From: Taishania sp036758285
GTDB lineage: Bacteria > Bacteroidota > Bacteroidia > Flavobacteriales_D > Crocinitomicaceae
DNA length: 64,000 nt
Direction of reading: 5' to 3'
NCBI GenBank assembly: GCA_036758285.1
Contig: DAIOWV010000004.1
Location: 15,209-79,208, forward strand
The notes beneath the pieces were generated by a model. It was not told the DNA's origin. It searched no databases and worked only from the letters and a program-made list of their open reading frames with translations. This document shows positions 18,093 to 27,507 of this stretch, piece after piece; position 1 is the stretch's first letter, and each line of letters starts with the position of its first letter. The translations under genes were made by a program, and so were the position numbers.

Positions 18093-18120
18093 AAAGGGAG
18101 GCTTTTGCCTCCCTTTTTTT
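18093..18120 (+). terminator. Rho-independent terminator
   Basis: GGGAGGC, TTTT loop, GCCTCCC, then seven T; follows the T9SS cargo gene. This is a textbook intrinsic terminator. Confidence 0.93.
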
Positions 18121-18156
18121 ATCTTATTAAAATTCAATATCTATTATTATTTAATG

Positions 18157-18164
18157 TATATTTG
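18157..18164 (+). promoter_or_regulatory. -7 promoter element for the CorC-type gene
   Basis: TATATTTG, 30 bases before the ATG at 18195. Confidence 0.45.
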
Positions 18165-18194
18165 TCTCATAACAATTAACGATAGTTTATTTCA

Positions 18195-19472
18195 ATGGAA
18201 ATAGTCATAATTATCGCTCTTGTTTTGTTAAATGGTATCTTCTCAATGTCAGAGATGGCCATGGTTTCCTCAAGAAAGTTTAAACTAGAAAGTGCGAAAC
18301 GACAAGGTAAGGGCGGCGCAAAAACAGCCTTGGATTTATCTGAAAATCCAACAAAATTCCTTTCAACTGTTCAGATAGGAATAACTTTAATCGGAATTTT
18401 AATAGGGGTTTATAGTGGTGACAACATCAATGACTATGTTTCCGATTTTCTAGCCCAATTCCCACTTTTAAAACCAATTGCACCACAATTAGGAACTGGA
18501 TTAGTCGTATTAGGAGTAACTTACCTATCAATTGTACTTGGAGAATTATTACCAAAACGTCTTGGGATGACATTCCCTGAACCAATCGCAATACTCCTGG
18601 CAAAACCAATGTATGTATTGTCAATACTAACTTCACCTTTTGTTTGGTTACTAACTGTTTCAAATGATTTACTATTGAGTCTTTTAGGAATTAAAAAAAC
18701 AACTGAAAGCCGTGTAACTGAAGAGGAAATAAAATCAATTATTCGAGAAAGCGCTGAAGGTGGTGAAATTCAAGACATTGAACAAGATATAGTTGAGAGG
18801 GTTTTTGAATTAGGTGATCGAAGAGTTAATTCGCTTTTGACTTACAGAAGTGACATAACATTTTTCAACATTGATGATTCCTGGGATAGCATAAAAGAAA
18901 AGATCAATTCTGACAAACATTCAGCCTATCCAATTGTTGAAAACAACAGTATTGATAATATTTTAGGAATTGTCTTACTAAAGGATTTATTTGCTCCTAT
19001 TGTTTCTGGTGAATTGGATTTGAAATCAATCATCAGGGAGCCATTGTATCTTAATGAGAAAACATCTGCCTATCGAGTATTGGAACTATTCAAACAAGAA
19101 AAAATGCACTATGGTATTGTTGTAGATGAGTACGGATCTACCCAAGGTATAGTTACAATGGACGATGTTATGGACGCCTTGGTTGGTGAAGCAACTGAAA
19201 TGGATCAGAATGAATATCAAATATTTCAACGAGATGATAATTCCTGGCTTGTTGATGGTCAATATTCAATATTTGATTTTTGTAAATATTTTGATATTGT
19301 GGTTGAAGAAAATGTTCAATCCGAATACTCGACCGTTGCTGGACTAATGATTCATTTAAAAGGAGATTTATTAAATGTTGGAGACGCTATTGACTATGAA
19401 GAACTAACACTTGAAGTAGTTGATAAAGATGGGCAAAGAATCGACAAAATAATGATAACAAAAGCATCATAA
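18195..19472 (+). CDS. CNNM/CorC (hemolysin C) family membrane protein
   Basis: 425 residues. The DUF21/CNNM transmembrane domain (about 1-180) has four hydrophobic segments, the conserved FSMSEMAMVSSRKFKLE motif near the start and VLGELLPKR near residue 120. It is followed by a CBS pair (about 200-335; YPIVE, DEYGSTQGIVTMDDVMDALVG) and a CorC/HlyC C-terminal domain (345-425). Family members are implicated in Mg2+/Co2+ export or homeostasis; the older name hemolysin is misleading. Monocistronic. Confidence 0.9.
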   Translation: MEIVIIIALVLLNGIFSMSEMAMVSSRKFKLESAKRQGKGGAKTALDLSENPTKFLSTVQIGITLIGILIGVYSGDNINDYVSDFLAQFPLLKPIAPQLGTGLVVLGVTYLSIVLGELLPKRLGMTFPEPIAILLAKPMYVLSILTSPFVWLLTVSNDLLLSLLGIKKTTESRVTEEEIKSIIRESAEGGEIQDIEQDIVERVFELGDRRVNSLLTYRSDITFFNIDDSWDSIKEKINSDKHSAYPIVENNSIDNILGIVLLKDLFAPIVSGELDLKSIIREPLYLNEKTSAYRVLELFKQEKMHYGIVVDEYGSTQGIVTMDDVMDALVGEATEMDQNEYQIFQRDDNSWLVDGQYSIFDFCKYFDIVVEENVQSEYSTVAGLMIHLKGDLLNVGDAIDYEELTLEVVDKDGQRIDKIMITKAS

Positions 19473-19475
19473 AAT

Positions 19476-19507
19476 AAAAAAGAGAATCAAAATTGATTCT
19501 CTTTTTT
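19476..19507. terminator. Bidirectional terminator between CorC-type gene and ilvE
   Basis: A 15 bp perfect inverted repeat (AAAAAAGAGAATCAA and its complement) with a 2-base loop, A-rich on one side and T-rich on the other, so it can stop both converging transcripts. Confidence 0.88.
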
Positions 19508-19522
19508 ATTTATATTTAATTT

Positions 19523-20593
19523 TCAAATGATTGGACACCAACCATCAACATCTTCAACTGTTCCGGCTTTTAATCCATCTAAGTATTGTTTCACCTTTTG
19601 AGAAAAGGATTCTTTCGTAACTTCAGGCAATAACAAATCACCATTTTGATATCCAATCTTAACAATTGTTGCAATAGTTGCTGCAGTACCAGCCCCAAAA
19701 GCTTCCTCTAAAGTTCCATTATTAGCAGCTGTAACAATTTCTTCTACAGAAACTTTACGCTCTTCAACAGGGATTCCCCATTTTTCTGCTACATCCACGA
19801 TCGTACGTTTTGTAGTACCTCTTAAAATTGTATCTTCATCTTCTGAAGGGGTAACAAGCGTATCATTAATCATAAAACAAACATTCATTGTTCCTGATTC
19901 TTCAATAAACTTATGCTCTTTTGCATCCGTCCATAAAAGTTGGTGATAACCATTCTCTTGACCTTTTTTTGCTGGATATAATGCTGCTGCATAATTACCT
20001 GCTGTTTTAGCTCTACCCACACCACCAGTAGCAGCTCGGGTATAATGTTCTTCAATTTTCACATTAACGGGCTGTGAGTAGTATGCACCAACAGGACATA
20101 AAAATATCATAAAACGATATGTATCTGATGGTTTAATTCCAATAGCCTCATCCGTTGCAAAAATAAATGGTCGAATATATAACGACGATCCTTTTGCACT
20201 TGGAACCCATTGTTTGTCTACCTCTACTATCTTCTTTACTAAATCAACAAATAGATCTTCTTCGAAAGGAGGCATACAAAGTCTTTCGCAAGACTCCATA
20301 AATCGTTTTGCATTCATTTCTGGTCTAAACAAAACAACTTCACCTGACTCCCTTTTATATGCTTTCATCCCTTCAAATATCGATTGCCCATAATGTATTG
20401 CGGACATTGCTGGGTGCATTTGAATTGGTCCAAACGGTAAAATTTCTGGCATTTGCCACTCACCATTTTTATAATCCATTACTAACATATGATCAGAGAA
20501 AACTTTTCCAAACGGAAGATTATCCCAATCTACTTGATTTATCTTAGAAGTTTCGGGGTGAGAAACTCTTATATCTATAATTTCTTGTTTCAT
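19523..20593 (-). CDS. ilvE: Branched-chain amino acid aminotransferase
   Basis: PLP enzyme of 356 residues, fold type IV, transferring the amino group between glutamate and branched-chain 2-oxo acids (last step of Val/Leu/Ile synthesis). The PLP lysine lies in VGRAKTAGNYAAAL. Other class signatures are IHYGQSIFEGMKAYK, YIRPFIFATDEAIGI, EESGTMNVCFM and GTAATI near the C-terminus. Length fits the long (eukaryote-like) BCAT subfamily found in Bacteroidota. Cytoplasmic and monocistronic. Confidence 0.95.
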   Translation of the reverse strand: MKQEIIDIRVSHPETSKINQVDWDNLPFGKVFSDHMLVMDYKNGEWQMPEILPFGPIQMHPAMSAIHYGQSIFEGMKAYKRESGEVVLFRPEMNAKRFMESCERLCMPPFEEDLFVDLVKKIVEVDKQWVPSAKGSSLYIRPFIFATDEAIGIKPSDTYRFMIFLCPVGAYYSQPVNVKIEEHYTRAATGGVGRAKTAGNYAAALYPAKKGQENGYHQLLWTDAKEHKFIEESGTMNVCFMINDTLVTPSEDEDTILRGTTKRTIVDVAEKWGIPVEERKVSVEEIVTAANNGTLEEAFGAGTAATIATIVKIGYQNGDLLLPEVTKESFSQKVKQYLDGLKAGTVEDVDGWCPII

Positions 20594-20611
20594 AATTACT
20601 CTCGATTGTTA

Positions 20612-20619
20612 CAAATATA
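20612..20619 (-). promoter_or_regulatory. -7 promoter element of ilvE
   Basis: Minus-strand TATATTTG, 18 bases upstream of the ilvE ATG at 20593. Confidence 0.5.
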
Positions 20620-20651
20620 CTAAAATAATGAGATGTTTAAAAATGCATTCG

Positions 20652-20681
20652 TTGAAGAAATCGTAAAAAAACTTAATTTTG
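20652..20681 (+). promoter_or_regulatory. Promoter of recQ
   Basis: -33 TTG at 20652-20654, 19 bp spacer, -7 TAATTTTG at 20674-20681. The expected transcription start lies after the TTG codon at 20683, which supports ATG at 20695 as the recQ start. Confidence 0.6.
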
Positions 20682-20694
20682 ATTGAGTATTCAA

Positions 20695-22583
20695 ATGAGT
20701 GTAAGTCTAAACATATTAAAAAAACATTGGGGATTCAATTCCTTTCGCCCTGACCAAGAAGCAATTATTGAAGATGTAATAAATGGTCATGATGTACTCG
20801 CATTATTACCAACAGGTGGAGGAAAATCAATTTGTTTTCAAGTGCCAGGTTTAATTCGAGAAGGTATCACAATTGTTATTTCACCACTAATTGCCTTAAT
20901 GCAAGATCAAGTGAATAATTTACAATCAAGAGGCATTATGGCAAAAGCAATAACAAGTGGAATGAGCTATCGAGAATTAGATATTACTTTGGATAATGCA
21001 AAATTCAATGGTTACAAATTTCTATACACATCACCAGAAAGAATTCAAAGTCAACTATTTATTGAGCGATTTAAATTAATGAACGTTGGTTTAATTGTTG
21101 TTGACGAAGCTCATTGTATTTCAGAATGGGGACATGATTTCAGACCTAGTTTTATGGACATAAAAAAACTCCGGGAAATTCACCCTCATGTACCAATAAT
21201 AGCGTTAACAGCTACTGCAACGGAACAAACACAAACAGAAATTGTTAAGAATTTAGAACTAAAAAATGTAAAAATTCATCAGTCAAAGTTTGAACGACCA
21301 AATTTAATTTACAATAGTTTCATTTCAAATAATAAATTAAAGGATATACTTCATATTTGTCATCAATATCATGGGCAGACTGGAATAGTCTATTGTCAAA
21401 CAAGAAAATCGGTAAAATTTCTAGCCACGACCTTGGTTAATAATAAAATTTCTGCAGGTATCTATCATGGCGGGATGAAAGATGAAGAAAGAAAGTCTAT
21501 GCTCAATTCCTGGTTAAAAGGTGATATCAAGGTCATGGTTGCCACAAATGCTTTTGGAATGGGAATAGATAAGCCAAATGTCCGTTTCGTTACTCACTAT
21601 GAATTTCCCAATTCTTTAGAAGCCTATTTTCAAGAGGCTGGAAGGGCTGGACGAGATGGAGAAACTGCTTTAGCTATAAATTATTGGCAAAAGGAAGATT
21701 TAAATAATCTACAAATTCAACTAGAGCAAAAATACCCACCAATAGATGAGATAAAGAGAGTATATAGGGCATTATGTAACCATTTGAAAATTGCAATTGG
21801 TTCGGGAAAAGGTGAGAGTTACAATTTTAATCTCTCACAGTTTACAAAAGCATTTAGCATCCCTCCTATTTTATGCTTTAATGCGTTAAAAATTCTCGAA
21901 ACTATGGGAGAATTATCATTTGTNNNNNNNNNNATGGAGTATTTCAGCCAACAAAAGTAAAATTTGCTATTGGGAATACCGCCTTGTATAATTTTCAAAT
22001 TCAAAATGAAAAATTCTACCCTATCACCACCCTTTTATCAAGATCGTACCCTGGAATATTCAGCAACTTTTTTGAAGTGAATGAGCAAGAATTTTGTAAG
22101 AGACTAAATATCAATGAAAAAGAACTTGAAAATCAATTAAAATTCATGGAAAAATGGGGTGTATTAGATATTGAGTGGAAATCTGATTCTCCAAAAATAA
22201 CATTCAGTAGAGAACGAATGCCATATGATTATTTAGAAATCAAACCTGAAGTCTATCATTATAGAAAAGAAATAGCTTCTTCAAAATTAAATGCTGTTAT
22301 TGATTACCTGGAAGACGACAGATGTCGATCTGTGAAACTCATAAATTATTTTGGTTTAACCTCATCACCATGTGGGAAATGTGATAATTGTAAAAAAAAA
22401 TTACAGAATAACTCAACAAAAGAATCCGAAAAGCTTGTTTTAGGACTTCTAACAGAATCGCCCAAAAACACTGAAGAAATAAAATTTTATTTTTCAGATT
22501 ATCAACTATTTAAATCAACTATTAGAGATTTAATGTTAAATGAGAAAATTATATTTGATGGAAGTCATTATCGTTTATCTTAA
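20695..22583 (+). CDS. recQ: RecQ-family ATP-dependent DNA helicase (contains a 10-N gap)
   Basis: 3'-5' superfamily 2 helicase for recombination and repair. Helicase motifs: FRPDQEAIIEDV (Q motif/0), LPTGGGKSICFQVPG (Walker A), VDEAHCISEWGHDFRP (DEAH plus the aromatic-rich loop), ALTATATEQTQ, IVYCQTRKSV, and GRAGRDGETA (motif VI). The RQC zinc-binding cysteines are in SSPCGKCDNC. The gap at 21924-21933 splits the gene into two frames, but the downstream frame is open right up to the N run (GVFQPTKVKFAIGNT), so this is one intact gene. No HRDC domain is evident. ATG at 20695 is chosen over the TTG at 20683. Confidence 0.93.
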
Positions 22584-22705
22584 AATTCAAAACCTAACTC
22601 AAACCATTTAACATTTATTTAACTCAACAACTAAACCGTTTAGTGTATGTGATTTGTAAAAAAACAAATAAAGTTTACATAGAAAAAAAATCAAACTTCT
22701 AAAAG

Positions 22706-22738
22706 TTGATATTAAAAAGAGAATAAAAACTACTTTTG
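22706..22738 (+). promoter_or_regulatory. Promoter of the OmpA-family gene
   Basis: -33 TTG at 22706-22708, 22 bp spacer, perfect -7 TACTTTTG at 22731-22738. The ATG at 22757 follows by 18 bases. A TTG codon inside the -7 element was rejected as the start. Confidence 0.65.
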
Positions 22739-22756
22739 TCAAAAAATCACGAACAA

Positions 22757-23854
22757 ATGAAAAAAATATCTTTTATCTTAGGTTTAGGTACAATCTTTTC
22801 TGTATCTGCACAAAACTTAATTAAAAACCATGAATTTAATGGTGCTGAAAAAGTTAGTTACCGCTCACAAATCAACAAAGCTGAAGGTTGGTCTGATGCT
22901 AATGGTGGGTCTGTAGATTTATTCAACAAAAGTGCTTGTAAAACGAATGTTAGTATCCCAAGTAATTTTATGGGAGAACAAACTTCAGATGCTAATTATG
23001 CAGGTTTTACAGCATATTACGAAGATTTGTATTTATCTGCAAAACAATCAGCTTTACAAGTAGACTGGGTTTCAGTTGCTGGATATACAAAATATAGTGA
23101 ATATCCTCAAGGAGAGTTGACTGAAGCGTTGGTTGCTGGTCAAACTTACATCTTCTCACTTGACATTAGCTTAGCTGATTTATCAGGAAGAGCTGTTAAA
23201 GGATTAGGAGTTCATTTTTCAAATGATAAAATTGAGAATAAAAATAATAAAGCTTTGGATTTGAAACCTCAAATCGTATTTGAAGAATTCATTGAAGACA
23301 AAGCTAATTGGGTGAAAGTTTCAGGAAGTTTTATCGCTAAAGGAGGAGAGAAATTCTTCACGATCGGTGCTTTTGATGGGACGTTTGAAGCAAAATCAAT
23401 TGTAACACCTAAAAAAGAAAATGATAACAAGCGTGCTTATTATTACATCAATGGTACTTCTTTAATGAAATTCCCTTTATCTCAAGATGAAATGGAAACA
23501 TTAAAAAGAGCTACTGAAATGGTATTCTTTAACACAGGAAGTGCTGTCATTAAAAATGAATCTCATTCAGAATTGGACAAAGTTGCCGAAATCTTGAAAA
23601 AATACCCTCAAGTTGAAGCCTTAGTAGAAGGTCATACAGACAATACTGGTGGAGATGATTTGAATATGAAATTATCGAAAGACAGAGCAAAAGCTGTTAA
23701 AGATTATTTGATTTCTAAAGGTGTTGATGGAAACAAATTAAAATCTGAAGGTTACGGTCCAACTAGACCTATCGTTGACAATGGTACTGAAGCAGGTAGA
23801 GCTAAAAATAGGAGAGTTGTTATTAAAACTTCTATCTATAAAGAAACAAAATAA
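22757..23854 (+). CDS. OmpA-family outer-membrane/peptidoglycan-binding protein
   Basis: About 366 residues from MKKISFILGLG. A signal peptide ends near SVSAQ. The N-terminal half (about 20-235) is a beta-sandwich-like domain starting NLIKNHEFNGAE, with GWSDANGGSVDLF and YAGFTAYYEDLY, as in many Bacteroidota proteins of this layout. The C-terminal OmpA domain (about 255-365) has the peptidoglycan-binding signature VEGHTDNTGGDDLNMKLSKD, followed by RAKAVKDYLISKGV and GRAKNRRVV. It probably tethers the outer membrane to peptidoglycan. Own promoter and terminator. Confidence 0.9.
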   Translation: MKKISFILGLGTIFSVSAQNLIKNHEFNGAEKVSYRSQINKAEGWSDANGGSVDLFNKSACKTNVSIPSNFMGEQTSDANYAGFTAYYEDLYLSAKQSALQVDWVSVAGYTKYSEYPQGELTEALVAGQTYIFSLDISLADLSGRAVKGLGVHFSNDKIENKNNKALDLKPQIVFEEFIEDKANWVKVSGSFIAKGGEKFFTIGAFDGTFEAKSIVTPKKENDNKRAYYYINGTSLMKFPLSQDEMETLKRATEMVFFNTGSAVIKNESHSELDKVAEILKKYPQVEALVEGHTDNTGGDDLNMKLSKDRAKAVKDYLISKGVDGNKLKSEGYGPTRPIVDNGTEAGRAKNRRVVIKTSIYKETK

Positions 23855-23879
23855 TACTCACTCATTAGTGAAAATACTA

Positions 23880-23913
23880 AAAGGAGAGGATCTTATGATT
23901 GCTCTCCTTTTTT
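23880..23913 (+). terminator. Terminator of the OmpA-family gene
   Basis: AAGGAGAG and CTCTCCTT form the stem around a 13-base loop, followed by a T run. Confidence 0.85.
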
Positions 23914-24161
23914 GTGTAGCAGAACTCTCTTACAAATAAGTTCATTATTCTTAAAGATGAACATCACCTCTCTTTAACATTAATTATACCTGAGAATAAT
24001 CAAGTATTTACTGATAATCACATCTTAAAACGTTTTGTGAATAGCTTATAAAACAAGGGTAGTAAATAATCCCTAGAACGATTAAAACAATACTAAACCC
24101 AGCCTTACTTCGTTTTCTTAATTCAATACTGGCACTTCCACTCTTATAAATTACAACCAAC

Positions 24162-24199
24162 AAAAAAAACCAACTCTGAATTACTCAAAGTTGGCTTTT
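24162..24199 (-). terminator. Terminator of the DUF3108 gene
   Basis: Minus-strand stem from CCAACT at 24170-24175 and AGTTGG at 24189-24194, followed on that strand by a run of eight T. Confidence 0.75.
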
Positions 24200-24215
24200 C
24201 ATTTGTGTTTGGTTT

Positions 24216-24995
24216 TTATATTTTACTTGACAAATCGTTTTTAAGGCCACTCCATTCAACTAAATGTAACTTAACAACTCCAACTGGAATTTTTGCCTTT
24301 ACCAATAGTGGAATTTTATTTTTGTCTGCTGTTACCCAGAACTGGACATCTTCTTCACTTTTGAAATATCTTCCTGTTTGAACAACAGGAACAAATTTAT
24401 GTGTTTTAAATTTTCCTTTTCTGATTTTGATTTCTTCATCTCCAACGTATTTGATTTTCAAGTTGAAAATTTCATCATCCATGAAGCATTTAAATTCAAA
24501 AGTTTGCCCCTTTTTTAAATTCGAGAAATCTAGTGTTCTTGCCTTATAAAAAGAAGAAATCATATCCTGAATCCCCATCGGAGTTGTAAATGATTTCTGT
24601 CCGTTATGAACTGAATTTTTATCTTGCGAGAATGTATACGTTTGATTTATTTTATATCCGCCTTCATTAACATCACGTTCGAATAACCAAGGCATTATAG
24701 ATTTTTGATCGATATATGATTCATACACATCTTTTACTTTAAAAACCGCATTGAATCCTCCAAGTGTTTTTCCTGTTCCTACAACATGATATAATGGACG
24801 ATTATCACCTTTTTTAGTAGTTGATTTGACTTCCATCACAGCTTCTCCAGCATCAACAAAACCATAGGTAACACGGTATCTTAAAACTTCTCCTGTTTGG
24901 AATGCAGAATTACTTACAGAAGGGTATTTTATATTAGAACTTGACATTCCAAAAGCTACTCCTACTAAACCGAAAAATAACACTAACTTTTTCAT
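24216..24995 (-). CDS. DUF3108 domain protein, secreted
   Basis: 259 residues with a signal peptide (MKKLVLFFGLVGVAFG, cleavage near residue 18-24) and a DUF3108 beta-barrel-like fold over most of the length. It starts FQTGEVLRYRVTYGFVDAGEA and contains GTGKTLGGFNAVFKVKDVYESY and VQFWVTADKNKIPLLVKAKIPVG. These segments are characteristic of the family, which has no established biochemical role and is thought to act in the periplasm or outer membrane. Downstream of lnt by 96 bases; a separate transcription unit is possible. Confidence 0.85.
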   Translation of the reverse strand: MKKLVLFFGLVGVAFGMSSSNIKYPSVSNSAFQTGEVLRYRVTYGFVDAGEAVMEVKSTTKKGDNRPLYHVVGTGKTLGGFNAVFKVKDVYESYIDQKSIMPWLFERDVNEGGYKINQTYTFSQDKNSVHNGQKSFTTPMGIQDMISSFYKARTLDFSNLKKGQTFEFKCFMDDEIFNLKIKYVGDEEIKIRKGKFKTHKFVPVVQTGRYFKSEEDVQFWVTADKNKIPLLVKAKIPVGVVKLHLVEWSGLKNDLSSKI

Positions 24996-25091
24996 GACTT
25001 TTAATTTTATAATTGAAACTAAATCAAAGCGTATGCCAAATTTTGATAAAGAAACTAAATCTAAAATTAAAACGAAAAAATAATCAACAAA

Positions 25092-26702
25092 TTATACTTG
25101 TTTACGATCAGCTGATTTTACATTCTTAAAGATTGAGAACAACACAATAATCGTAGCACAGATAGCTGCAATTCTCCCTATAATATCACCTACTCTCATG
25201 TAAACGGTAACTGTTTGATTTAACAATACATTTCCTTTAATTGCTTCTATTGTCCACCATTTTGAAGATTTAATGACATCTCCTCGCTGATTAATGAATC
25301 CACTGGTACCAGTGTTTGCTGAACGAGCAACCGATTTTCTATTTTCAATCGCTCTCAATCGTGCGAAACTAAAATGTTGTTTGTATCCTGGAGTATCACC
25401 CCACCAACCATCGTTTGTAATGATAAAAATAGCTTCAGAACCTAAACGAGTTTGACGTGCAGTAAACTCACCATATATTGATTCGTAACATATACTCGGT
25501 GTAAAAGGAAAAACTCCTCTAGTAGAATTTTTAGGTTTTGGTTCAACTCCCAATGTTCCACTGGTTCCTCCAAAATCAAGCGACATCTCTTCCAAGAATG
25601 GAAACCAATTAGAAAATGGTACTTTTTCAGCTCCTAAAACTAATTTTGATTTATGGATTATCTCTGGAGAAACTGTAGGTGACATTAGAATTGATGAATT
25701 GTAGTATTCAATAAATCCTCCTCCTCCATATGGATCTTTTTTCGAAGCTCTAGAAACTTTCTTTTCAAATCGTCTTTCCGTTGCTGCTCCAATAAACAAT
25801 TGAGTAGAACCCCAATTTTCCATTCTTTCTTTTAAAATTTCATAGCCAAGATCGTAATCGATAACAGCCTCGTCAAAAGAAACAGGAATCGCAGTTTCAG
25901 GGGCGATAACTAATTTTGTACGATCTGTAATTACCTGTTCCGCGATATCGACGATTCGATGTAATTGTTGTGCAGGACCAATGCTCGTAAACTTCTGATA
26001 CGGATCAATATTTGGCTGTGTAACAACCACTTCCGAATAGATACCTTTATCTTGATAAGGATAATACATCCATAAAGAAATGGATAAAGGAAATAAAAAG
26101 ACAATCATTACAACACCAATTGATTTTGGAGAAAAATTCTTCCACGATTTAGAAACAATACCATTTTTAATGATTCTATAAAGTAAAACATTGATTATCA
26201 AAACCCATAAACTTCCACCTAAAACACCTGTAAATTCATACCACTGAACCCAAGTTGGAGCTATGGAGAAAATATTTCCGATTGTCAACCATGGCCATGA
26301 AAGTTCCCATTGAAAGTGAAGAAATTCAAATCCTAACCATATTAACACAAATGAATAATTACCAATTTTATCTCCCAAACGCTTTTTAACTAAATGGAAA
26401 ATGTAAAAGGCTATTGCCATCAACAAGGAATTAAGAGTGAAAGCCATTAACGCTCCATTTGCATCTGCATTCCAAACCCACCAAGTGGTTCCAACATTAT
26501 AAATTAAAAAAGTTAAATAAGCATGAATAAACACTTTACCAGATCGATATCTTTGTTTATTAACTGTTTCTTCAACTAAAAGTAAAGGAATCCATGCTAT
26601 AAAAAACAAAGGAAACATACTTCCTGTATAAGGAAATGCTAAAACCATTAATATTCCAGATAGAATACTAAATAAATATCGTTGAATTTGTGTCAATTTC
26701 AT
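25092..26702 (-). CDS. lnt: Apolipoprotein N-acyltransferase
   Basis: Adds the third acyl chain to the N-terminal cysteine of lipoproteins in the inner membrane. About 536 residues: six hydrophobic segments in the first 230, then a nitrilase-type catalytic domain facing the periplasm. The catalytic Glu is in LVIAPETAIP and the nucleophile Cys in SICYESIYGEF; the acyl-binding GGWWG-type segment reads TNDGWWGDTPGYKQHF. A final TM helix lies near the C-terminus. Start MKLTQIQRY at 26702 is preferred to the ATG three codons upstream. It serves lipoproteins such as the adaptor, SCO and TolC-like proteins encoded here. Confidence 0.93.
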   Translation of the reverse strand: MKLTQIQRYLFSILSGILMVLAFPYTGSMFPLFFIAWIPLLLVEETVNKQRYRSGKVFIHAYLTFLIYNVGTTWWVWNADANGALMAFTLNSLLMAIAFYIFHLVKKRLGDKIGNYSFVLIWLGFEFLHFQWELSWPWLTIGNIFSIAPTWVQWYEFTGVLGGSLWVLIINVLLYRIIKNGIVSKSWKNFSPKSIGVVMIVFLFPLSISLWMYYPYQDKGIYSEVVVTQPNIDPYQKFTSIGPAQQLHRIVDIAEQVITDRTKLVIAPETAIPVSFDEAVIDYDLGYEILKERMENWGSTQLFIGAATERRFEKKVSRASKKDPYGGGGFIEYYNSSILMSPTVSPEIIHKSKLVLGAEKVPFSNWFPFLEEMSLDFGGTSGTLGVEPKPKNSTRGVFPFTPSICYESIYGEFTARQTRLGSEAIFIITNDGWWGDTPGYKQHFSFARLRAIENRKSVARSANTGTSGFINQRGDVIKSSKWWTIEAIKGNVLLNQTVTVYMRVGDIIGRIAAICATIIVLFSIFKNVKSADRKQV

Positions 26703-26795
26703 ATTCAACAAAGGTAATTTTTCTTTGGAGATAATCCTAGCATTTCAATTTGAGAGAAACGTTAAAAAAGAACTGGAATATTGAATAATATGTGA

Positions 26796-27368
26796 TTAAT
26801 TATTCTCAGGGTTGATCGGGAAATCGGCTAATAAGCGAAATTTGGTCCCTTGGGAACCCATAATTTCTTTCCACAACTTATTACTCGTTGTATTCATAAT
26901 TGTGTCTACAGTTTGATTTTCTACAACTATCCAAGTATTTTGTTGTAATTCTTCCTCTAATTGTCCTGCATTCCAACCAGAATAACCAATAAAAAAACGC
27001 ACCATTTTCTCACTTTCAGGATGAATTTTCATTTGTTCGATAACCTCATCAAATTCTCCTCCAAAGTATAAATCATCTTGAATTTTTTGGCTCCCTTGAA
27101 CCCAAGCAAAACGATGGATATAAAATAAATTTGTTTTATCTACAGGCCCACCAATACTTACACGTCCTTTAAATGAAGTTAAACTTTGATTTAATTCAGT
27201 TGCAGTCATTTCAACATAATTATTCAAAACAAAACCAAATGTTCCATTCGAATCATAATCGCAAATCAGGACAACAGCCCTAGTAAAATGAACATCCATT
27301 TCAAAGGGATCCGAAAGCAATAATGCTCCTTTTTTAGGTGTGTTTGTATTTTTGAAAGAAAAATCCAT
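26796..27368 (-). CDS. YqgE/AlgH family protein
   Basis: 190 residues, cytoplasmic. Family signatures: KGALLLSDPFEMDVHFTRAVVLICDY near the start, GTFGFVLNN, SIGGPVDKTNLFYIHR, and FIGYSGWNAGQLEEELQQNTW. The family is widely conserved but its molecular function is not established (UPF0301). Own promoter; lnt follows after about 90 bases. Confidence 0.92.
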   Translation of the reverse strand: MDFSFKNTNTPKKGALLLSDPFEMDVHFTRAVVLICDYDSNGTFGFVLNNYVEMTATELNQSLTSFKGRVSIGGPVDKTNLFYIHRFAWVQGSQKIQDDLYFGGEFDEVIEQMKIHPESEKMVRFFIGYSGWNAGQLEEELQQNTWIVVENQTVDTIMNTTSNKLWKEIMGSQGTKFRLLADFPINPENN

Positions 27369-27385
27369 CGCTTATTTTTATTATT

Positions 27386-27393
27386 CAAATATA
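27386..27393 (-). promoter_or_regulatory. -7 promoter element of the yqgE gene
   Basis: Minus-strand TATATTTG, 17 bases before the ATG at 27368. Confidence 0.5.
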
Positions 27394-27465
27394 ATAGTTT
27401 CAAAAATAGAAAACATTAGTTGTATCTTTAATTAGGTCTAGTAATTAATAAAAAAATAAACAACA

Positions 27466-27473
27466 TATTTTTG
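27466..27473 (+). promoter_or_regulatory. -7 promoter element of the metal efflux operon
   Basis: TATTTTTG matches the consensus, with about 35 bases to the first coding start. A second identical element lies at 27492-27499, only 8 bases before the TTG start at 27508. Confidence 0.4.
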
Positions 27474-27507
27474 CACAAGAACAATTATCCTTATTTTTGA
27501 CAGAAGA

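Larger units (their letters stand above)
23855..24215. other. Intergenic stretch with two terminators and a possible gene remnant
   Basis: Between the OmpA-family gene and the convergent DUF3108 gene. It holds one terminator for each. On the minus strand, 24008-24163 is open for about 51 codons with only TTG as start. It encodes a basic segment (IELRKRSKAG) followed by a hydrophobic helix (FSIVLIVLGIIYY), which looks like the tail of a membrane protein. The reading frame begins inside the DUF3108 terminator, so it is more likely a remnant than a live gene. Confidence 0.35.

Noticed and set aside
20683..22583. Frameshifted or split recQ pseudogene
   Set aside because: The split coincides with 10 N; both flanking frames are open up to the N run and encode contiguous RecQ sequence.
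22736..22756. TTG start seven codons upstream of the OmpA-family ATG
   Set aside because: This TTG is part of the -7 promoter element TACTTTTG, so it cannot be in the transcript.
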